63,916 bases of DNA from the IMG/VR virus record IMGVR_UViG_3300044491_001200, positions 1 through 63,916 of that record. The stretch is one strand, 5' to 3'. The notes under the pieces were generated by a model. That model worked only from the letters and a program-made list of their open reading frames with translations. It was not told the DNA's origin and ran no database searches. This DNA comes from a virus. Numbering within the stretch: position 1 is the stretch's first letter; each line of letters starts with the position of its first letter. Below are positions 58,854 through 63,916 of this stretch, one piece after another. Position numbers and translations under genes: made by a program.

Positions 58854-60720
58854 TGTATACCTATTTCAAGTACAATATGCTATTGAAATAAGCGATAAGA
58901 CAAACTATTATTTGCCTTATTCTATTGGGTGTATTGTTGCCTACGCAAAACAGTTTGAAGACATCAGAGATAATTGGGATTTTGGTGAACTATTTTTTAA
59001 ACGTGAAGATCCTATAGAGGTTGTTAAACGATTAGACAATCCTAAAGTATGTGCATTCAGTAGTTATGTGTGGAATGAAGTAATAAGCCAAGAGATTGCA
59101 AAAGAAGTTAGAAAACAATACCCAGACTGTATTATTGTTTGGGGTGGTCCGCAAGTAGGACCTGAGGATTATGATCTAGACTGGTGCGATATTGTTATCA
59201 AAGCAGAAGGTGAACGCAACTTTGTAAACATTCTCAGAGATATAGATGCTGGCAAAGAGTTGCCACAAACATATACCAGTGATAGAATAGATAAACTAGA
59301 CGAGTGTCCTAGTCCTTATTTGGAAGGTGTGTTTGATGATATCATTGCTTCACACCCAGAAGCCGTATTTGCAATGACCTTAGAAACAAACAGAGGATGT
59401 CCATTCCAATGTACATTTTGTGATTGGGGTAGTTTAACCTATGCTAAAATTAAAAAGTTTGATCTAGATAAAGTTGTAGGTGAATTAGACTGGGCAACAC
59501 AAAATCCAATTGGTTACCTTTGGGTAGCAGATGCTAACTTTGGTGTGTTTAAAGCCAGAGATATTGCTATTGCTAACTTAATAAAGTATGCATGTGATCA
59601 TCCTGACAGTGGCATAGATGCTGTAAACATTCAATACTATAAGAACAGCACAGAAATATCATTTGAAATAGCAAGGATACTAGGCAAATATAACAGAGGT
59701 ATGACGTTAAGTGTGCAAAGTATGACAGAAGAAGTATTAGTTGCTATTAAACGTGACAACTTAGAAATAAACGACTTAACAAAACTACTTAAACAGGCTA
59801 GAGAATATAATGTGTTAGCATACAGTGAAGTTATATTACCTTTACCAGAAGAATCATTAGACAGTTTTAAAACAAGCATAACACAATTATTAGAGTGTGG
59901 TCAACATAATGCTATTGAAATGTGGATGGGACAACTACTTAAGAACAGTGAACTAGGTTCCAAAGAGCATATAGAAAAATATGGCATAGGTTGGGTAGAA
60001 GCATACGATTATAATTATTATCATAACCCATTAGATTGGAATGAAAAACGTGAGAAAATAAACCTCATAAACAAAACAAACACCATGTCTACACCTGAAG
60101 TAACAAAAGCATACATGTATGGCTGGATGATATTACAGTTGCACACACAGGGTTATACGCAACTTGTAAGCAGGTATTTAAGAGGTGTACACAATATACC
60201 ATATAGACAATTCTACGATAGACTGTATGAACTATTACAAATAGATGATAAATTAAAAGTTATATTTAACTTTGTTGAACAGTTTGAAAAAGCATACATC
60301 ACTACAGGTGAGTTACCAGATCCAAAAGATATAGATCCAACTATCGAAGTGCCTAAACTAGGCGGACATTTTACAGCACAAATGAGTATGGACATGATAT
60401 ACAAAAATAGACAAAGTATATATGCTCTAGCAGAACAAATTGTAAACGAATTAGGTTTTACTAACGAGAGCATAATCAAAATGAATAGAGACCATTTGTA
60501 TGAAGATAACAAAGAGTATCAATCAACTTATCATAGTGATTACGATATAGAAGAATGGACTCCCGGACAATTTGAGTATGAATTAGAGCCATGTATTTCT
60601 AAAAAATGGGTTACACAATCTATTGTGTCTGCTAAAGTCAACTCTGCAAATAAACAGATCGAAGCAATACAACAAAGACGCAGAGGTCTAAAAAATTACT
60701 ATAAAAAACTTGACAACTGA
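58843..60720 (+). CDS. B12-binding-domain radical SAM protein
   Basis: 625 residues. N-terminal Rossmann-like cobalamin-binding region: VCAFSSYVWNE, CIIVWGGPQVGPEDY (about 95-109) and DIVIKAEGERNF, lacking the DxHxxG histidine as in many class B enzymes. Radical SAM core with CPFQCTFCDWG (CX3CX2C, about 185-195). C-terminal helical domain (about 400-625). Typical of methylases or cyclases that use cobalamin and SAM. Overlaps the SGNH gene, so they may act together on a glycan or fibre component. Confidence 0.9.
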   Translation: MKNNVYLFQVQYAIEISDKTNYYLPYSIGCIVAYAKQFEDIRDNWDFGELFFKREDPIEVVKRLDNPKVCAFSSYVWNEVISQEIAKEVRKQYPDCIIVWGGPQVGPEDYDLDWCDIVIKAEGERNFVNILRDIDAGKELPQTYTSDRIDKLDECPSPYLEGVFDDIIASHPEAVFAMTLETNRGCPFQCTFCDWGSLTYAKIKKFDLDKVVGELDWATQNPIGYLWVADANFGVFKARDIAIANLIKYACDHPDSGIDAVNIQYYKNSTEISFEIARILGKYNRGMTLSVQSMTEEVLVAIKRDNLEINDLTKLLKQAREYNVLAYSEVILPLPEESLDSFKTSITQLLECGQHNAIEMWMGQLLKNSELGSKEHIEKYGIGWVEAYDYNYYHNPLDWNEKREKINLINKTNTMSTPEVTKAYMYGWMILQLHTQGYTQLVSRYLRGVHNIPYRQFYDRLYELLQIDDKLKVIFNFVEQFEKAYITTGELPDPKDIDPTIEVPKLGGHFTAQMSMDMIYKNRQSIYALAEQIVNELGFTNESIIKMNRDHLYEDNKEYQSTYHSDYDIEEWTPGQFEYELEPCISKKWVTQSIVSAKVNSANKQIEAIQQRRRGLKNYYKKLDN

Positions 60721-60737
60721 AGCAAAATCAGTATAAT
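60710..60737 (+). promoter_or_regulatory. sigma-70 promoter of the small RNA
   Basis: TTGACA (60710-60715, inside the end of the radical SAM gene), 16-nt spacer, TATAAT (60732-60737). Confidence 0.85.
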
Positions 60738-60743
60738 AAGCAG

Positions 60744-60860
60744 TATGTTATCGCAATATAATGACAGCAGATTATGATAACATCTATACAATGAATGATA
60801 TATGATATCGAGTCGATACGGAAAAAACCCTCAAAATGTGCTGATTTTGGGGGTTTTTTT
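60744..60860 (+). ncRNA. candidate small RNA, about 117 nt
   Basis: A consensus promoter and a strong terminator bracket about 117 nt with no substantial ORF. Hairpin 1: ATGTTATC (60745-60752) pairs perfectly with GATAACAT (60776-60783), extended by ATAAT/ATTAT (60758-60762 with 60771-60775) after a 5-nt bulge, loop GACAGCAG. Hairpin 2: TATCG/CGATA with loop AGT (60806-60818). Hairpin 3: the terminator. No similarity to a known RNA is apparent. A 10-codon frame starts at 60745, the predicted +1. Confidence 0.72.
60822..60860 (+). terminator. rho-independent terminator of the small RNA
   Basis: CCCTCAAAAT (60828-60837) pairs with ATTTTGGGGG (60844-60853), loop of 6 nt, extended by A/T pairs and followed by seven T residues. 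Confidence 0.95.
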
Positions 60861-60892
60861 GTGGAAAAACGTAAATTTGCCACATTTTTTGG

Positions 60893-60921
60893 TTGACCTT
60901 ACCACTAAATAATTGTATAAT
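60893..60921 (+). promoter_or_regulatory. sigma-70 promoter of the glycine-zipper gene
   Basis: TTGACC (60893-60898), 17-nt spacer, TATAAT (60916-60921); preceded by TTTGCCAC and followed by GTAGGAG. GGTTGACC family. Confidence 0.88.
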
Positions 60922-60953
60922 AGTTGTATAAATTAAGCAAGTAGGAGTACTTT

Positions 60954-61487
60954 ATGAAGAAGAAAATTGGAATATTAGCAATGGTTGTAGCAAGTTTAGT
61001 TGTTGCTACAGAAATTGAAGCAAGTCAAACAACATTGCATGTGACTGATGTTAAAGCAATCAGCAAAAACGTAACAAAATATGATTACGTTCCTTACACA
61101 GAAGAAGTGTGTTATGTATACAGACGTAACTCCAGGGGAGTTCTTGAAAAAATCGTAGATAACGGTTTTGGTTCTACTGGTGGAATGGTTGGTACTGGTG
61201 TTGGTGTTGCTATTGTAGATGAGCTAGGTGGCAATGATGCCGCTAAAATTATAGGTGGTCTACTTGGTAACAAAATTGGTAACGATATATCTGAAAAGAA
61301 AAGCAAAAACAAGAACAACTGTGAGTTGGTTACCAAGCACAAAAGACAAGCATATACTGAAACAATAGTTGATCACTACAGAGTAACAGGTACTTTAGGT
61401 GATGTAATTGGTCCAGTAGCAACGGTTAGACGTAACTTTGAGCCTATGGAAGGTGATGAGATTAGGGTAAATGTTAAAGTTTGGTAA
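60954..61487 (+). CDS. exported glycine-zipper protein (17-kDa-antigen-like)
   Basis: 177 residues. Signal peptide with likely cleavage after EIEAS (about 24). Central glycine-zipper segment GGMVGTGVGVAIVDELGGNDAAKIIGGLLGNKIG (key Gly at about 76-108), similar to the outer-membrane glycine-zipper 2TM domain of the Rickettsia 17-kDa antigen and SlyB. A paired Cys (53 and about 122) flanks it. An early promoter implies synthesis soon after infection; blocking superinfection or altering the envelope is possible, not shown. Confidence 0.85.
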   Translation: MKKKIGILAMVVASLVVATEIEASQTTLHVTDVKAISKNVTKYDYVPYTEEVCYVYRRNSRGVLEKIVDNGFGSTGGMVGTGVGVAIVDELGGNDAAKIIGGLLGNKIGNDISEKKSKNKNNCELVTKHKRQAYTETIVDHYRVTGTLGDVIGPVATVRRNFEPMEGDEIRVNVKVW

Positions 61488-61506
61488 AAAAACCAAAAAA
61501 AGTGAT

Positions 61507-61543
61507 AAAAAAGGTTGACCTAGTCAGCCTTTTTTTGTATAAT
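61507..61543 (+). promoter_or_regulatory. fused terminator-promoter
   Basis: TTGACC (61515-61520), 17-nt spacer, TATAAT (61538-61543). The same bases form a 13-bp terminator stem (61507-61519 with 61523-61535, loop CTA, one G-U pair) for the upstream gene, with the T run as the promoter spacer. Confidence 0.78.
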
Positions 61544-61576
61544 ATATGTATATTAAATAAAAAGGTAGGAGATTTT

Positions 61577-61993
61577 ATGTATATAATAGTAGACAAACAC
61601 AACGATTCGATCCACAGTGAACCAACTCGTAGATCATATCGTTCAAGTCAGTATAAAACTGAAGCGGCGGCTAAGGCTGGTATTACTAGGACTGTTAAGT
61701 TCTATGATAAGGCTAAGGCACAGGTTGCCGAAGTTGTTGCTGAAGGCAAAGAAGAGTTTTATGCTCCAATGTATAATGCATTCAGAGATGCAACTGACAA
61801 GGACTTAGGCAGAACTCATTGTGCAGACAAAAATAACTACAGAGTTATGCATGTCGAAGAGTATGCTCTAATCGAGCCAATGATTACTAAGACTGGTATT
61901 GCACCAGGAACTGGTAAAGAAATTACTGTAACGTATTCAATCAATCAACCTCACTATTTGAATCCACTTAGTGAATCATACTGGAGTGCATAA
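61577..61993 (+). CDS. early protein, unknown
   Basis: 138 residues from ATG 61577 with GGTAGGAG upstream; the frame opens earlier at 61481 but that part lies in the terminator-promoter. Basic N-terminal half (EPTRRSYRSSQYKTEAAAKAG). No motif. First gene of the early ligase operon. Confidence 0.75.
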   Translation: MYIIVDKHNDSIHSEPTRRSYRSSQYKTEAAAKAGITRTVKFYDKAKAQVAEVVAEGKEEFYAPMYNAFRDATDKDLGRTHCADKNNYRVMHVEEYALIEPMITKTGIAPGTGKEITVTYSINQPHYLNPLSESYWSA

Positions 61994-62359
61994 ATGTTAA
62001 GCAACTTTAAAATCATCGATGTCAATGAAAGAGAGACATCCGGTACCTCTTATGTAGGGTACATCACTGAGGACTACTCAACTCTTGTTGAAGTGTTTGG
62101 TCCTCCTCACTTTGATCAACCAAGTGGTGACAACAAAGTTCACACTGAATGGAACTTGGAATTCACTGTTCAAGAAGATGGCGAAGAGGATACTGAAACA
62201 GTTATCGCTACCATTTACGATTGGAAAGAAGAGTCAGCCAATGTGGCAAGGACTACTCCTAAGTACCAATGGCATGTTGGTGGTTTCAACAAGTTTGATG
62301 CCCTCGAGTGTATTTCACAAAGAATCCTTGATCACTATAGGCAATTTGGTAACAAATAA
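61994..62359 (+). CDS. early protein, unknown
   Basis: 121 residues, acidic beta-rich: LVEVFGPPHFDQPSGDNKVH and IATIYDWKEE. Similar small proteins are known to me from other phages only as proteins of unknown function. Adjacent to the previous gene (no gap) and overlaps the next by 1 nt. Confidence 0.73.
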   Translation: MLSNFKIIDVNERETSGTSYVGYITEDYSTLVEVFGPPHFDQPSGDNKVHTEWNLEFTVQEDGEEDTETVIATIYDWKEESANVARTTPKYQWHVGGFNKFDALECISQRILDHYRQFGNK

Positions 62360-62529
62360 TGAATGTGTTACAAGAACTAAACGCACTAAGCATTCGTAAG
62401 CCTCTATCAGAAGCAGAGGTTAGAAGCATTGTTGGTGCCCCTACTCTGGAAGAGGAGCAAACTTGTTCATGTGGTGAGGATGTAGATACATGTCCTGATG
62501 CATATGAACACATGACACACGGAGCATAA
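62359..62529 (+). CDS. 56-residue Cys-containing protein
   Basis: Starts at the overlap ATG (1 nt with the previous stop) and ends 1 nt before the ligase gene. CSCGEDVDTC (about 36-45) could bind a metal. No family known to me. Confidence 0.65.
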   Translation: MNVLQELNALSIRKPLSEAEVRSIVGAPTLEEEQTCSCGEDVDTCPDAYEHMTHGA

Positions 62530-62530
62530 A

Positions 62531-63802
62531 ATGGACCCATGGCATATAATTCAAGAACTAGAAAGCAATAACAGTTCTTTATTCAAGCAAGACGTTATCA
62601 AACAAAACATTGATAACGCAGAATTTGTTAAAGGTGCAAAGTATTGTCTTGATCCTCTTGTGACATTTGGTGTTAAAGATATACCAGTAAGCGACACAGT
62701 AGGTGACGGTATTGGTTCTGCTATGTTCTATGAACTTGCAGACAAGTTAGTAAGCAGAGAACTAACTGGACATGCGGCTCGTGATGCTATTCAAGAACTA
62801 TGTGATACAGCATGTATTGATGAGTGGAACGATTGGTACAGACGTATCCTTATTAAAGATTTGAGATGTGGCACTGGTGCTAAACTAATAAACAAAGTAG
62901 CAAAGGATACTATTCCTTTGTTCGGGTGTATGTTAGCACACGATGGTGCCAAGCACCCTAAAAAGATAGCAGGCAAATGCTTTATTGAATACAAGTACGA
63001 TGGCGTAAGAGTTATTGCTATTGTGAGAAACGGCTCTGCTACATTGTATTCACGTAATGGTAAACTGTTAGAAAACTTCCCACACATCAACGAAGCACTC
63101 AGTAAGCCTGAGTTTGAAGGCTTAGTGTTCGATGGTGAGGTAATGAGTGAGGACTTCCAAACACTTATGAGACAAGTGCATAGGAAAGAAGGTGCTCAAA
63201 CAGAAGATTCGTACCTAGCAGTATTTGATATGCTTACCTTAGATGAATTCAATGCAGGTTATACAGACATGACAGCATTCGAAAGACGTGAGCGACTAAT
63301 TGAGTTCCAACCATTGTTTAGTTACAGGCTACAACTTGTAGATGCTGTGATGTTAGACTTAGATACTGATGATGGTCAAGCAAGTTTCAAAGCAATGAAC
63401 AAACAAGCCTTAGAAGAAGGCTATGAGGGTTTAATGATTAAACCTATACACGAAGGCTATAAGTGTAAACGTAGTCATGCTTGGTTAAAGATCAAACCTT
63501 TCATTGAAGTAACCTTAAGTGTTGTTGCACTAGAAGAAGGCACAGGCAAGAACGAAGGCTTACTTGGTGCCCTTGTTGTAGAAGGTGAGGATGACGGTAA
63601 GTTCTTCCACCTTAATGTTGGTAGTGGACTAACAGATGAAAACAGAGAGCAAATTTGGGCAAACCAAGATGCTGTTATTGGTCAGTTAGTTGAGATAAGA
63701 GCAGATGCGGCAACTCAAAGCCAAGACGCAGATGACACATGGAGCCTAAGGTTCCCAAGGTTTAAAACATTTAGAGGTTTTGAACTAGGAGAGAAACTGT
63801 AA
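62531..63802 (+). CDS. 30: ATP-dependent DNA ligase (T4 gp30-like)
   Basis: 423 residues (T4 487). Nucleotidyl-transfer motif I EYKYDGVR with the adenylated Lys (about 151), motif III LAVFDML (about 227-233), motif IV EGYEGLMIKP (about 290-299) and motif V WLKIKP (about 312-317), then an OB domain. Seals nicks in replication and repair. Its early operon begins at the 61515 promoter. Confidence 0.96.
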   Translation: MDPWHIIQELESNNSSLFKQDVIKQNIDNAEFVKGAKYCLDPLVTFGVKDIPVSDTVGDGIGSAMFYELADKLVSRELTGHAARDAIQELCDTACIDEWNDWYRRILIKDLRCGTGAKLINKVAKDTIPLFGCMLAHDGAKHPKKIAGKCFIEYKYDGVRVIAIVRNGSATLYSRNGKLLENFPHINEALSKPEFEGLVFDGEVMSEDFQTLMRQVHRKEGAQTEDSYLAVFDMLTLDEFNAGYTDMTAFERRERLIEFQPLFSYRLQLVDAVMLDLDTDDGQASFKAMNKQALEEGYEGLMIKPIHEGYKCKRSHAWLKIKPFIEVTLSVVALEEGTGKNEGLLGALVVEGEDDGKFFHLNVGSGLTDENREQIWANQDAVIGQLVEIRADAATQSQDADDTWSLRFPRFKTFRGFELGEKL

Positions 63803-63916
63803 TGAATTGGAAATGTAAACATACGTGGAGACAAAGTGCAAACAATACCAAATGGTGTTTGCTCGGTTGTAGCATAGGTGACTTCGGTACTATCTTTGCT
63901 TTCCAGATGTTTGCAC
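63802..63916 (+). CDS. truncated at window edge, DUF4396-like
   Basis: The first 38 residues only; the gene runs off the window. HTWRQSANNTKWCLLGCSIGD (key residues HTW, C and GC at about 7-26) resembles the start of DUF4396 membrane proteins. The start overlaps the ligase stop by 1 nt. Confidence 0.5.
   Translation, partial: MNWKCKHTWRQSANNTKWCLLGCSIGDFGTIFAFQMFA

Overview
The window is a 63.9-kb, AT-rich piece of a T4-like (contractile-tailed) bacteriophage genome, most likely from a marine phage. The T4-type replication core is unmistakable: clamp-loader ATPase gp44 (329-1258), DNA polymerase gp43 (38743-41430), sliding clamp gp45 (41513-42268), RNase H/5'-exonuclease (52992-53984), ATP-dependent DNA ligase (62531-63802) and a DsbA-like protein (38421-38684). 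PhoH, phage-type tail fibres and late promoters of the T4 form (TATAAATA/GATAAATA) fit this. No photosynthesis gene and no tRNA gene is visible, so a heterotrophic marine host (SAR11-like or another alphaproteobacterium) is more likely than a cyanobacterium; this host guess is inference.

Layout. 1-5049: gp44, two methyltransferase-fold proteins around an iron-type alcohol dehydrogenase, and PhoH on the minus strand. 5226-7908: late genes with an i-spanin/o-spanin pair and an acyl carrier protein. 7987-11598: DnaJ-like and ClpA-like chaperones. 11616-20359: virion and fibre genes, one with collagen-like repeats. 20419-29017: accessory metabolism, including a MoxR/VWA pair, a classical SDR, a glycine-amidinotransferase-like enzyme and a metallophosphatase. 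29091-34778: small conserved phage genes, a HAD protein and a third fibre. 34775-36996 (minus): two 2OG-Fe(II) oxygenases and small proteins. 37196-42428: ParB-like protein, DsbA, gp43 and gp45. 42428-51437: a DNA-modification and nucleotide island (DpdA, QueD-like, FolE, QueE) interleaved with a cold-shock protein, a histone-like protein, a glycosyltransferase, GalE and a phosphoribosyltransferase. 51437-57782: small genes, RNase H, glutaredoxin, FkbM methyltransferase and a third 2OG oxygenase. 57798-63916: SGNH hydrolase, B12-type radical SAM enzyme, a probable small RNA, a glycine-zipper exported protein, ligase and a truncated gene at the right edge.

Transcription signals are unusually legible. 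Many early units start from near-consensus sigma-70 promoters (TTGAC[ACT]-N16/17-TATAAT), several fused to the terminator of the preceding gene. Late units start at [GTC]ATAAATA-like elements. In nine genes the start codon lies 5 nt after the late element or 6-7 nt after the sigma-70 -10 box, which predicts leaderless mRNAs.

The best candidates for something new are: (1) a 7-deazaguanine DNA-modification pathway with FolE, QueD-like, QueE and DpdA but no QueC in the window; (2) a self-contained ~117-nt structured small RNA with its own promoter and terminator (60744-60860); (3) the leaderless start pattern; (4) a hairpin with an 8-nt loop just before the gp43 ribosome binding site, resembling the T4 gene 43 autogenous operator; (5) phage-borne acyl carrier protein, amidinotransferase and MoxR/VWA genes.
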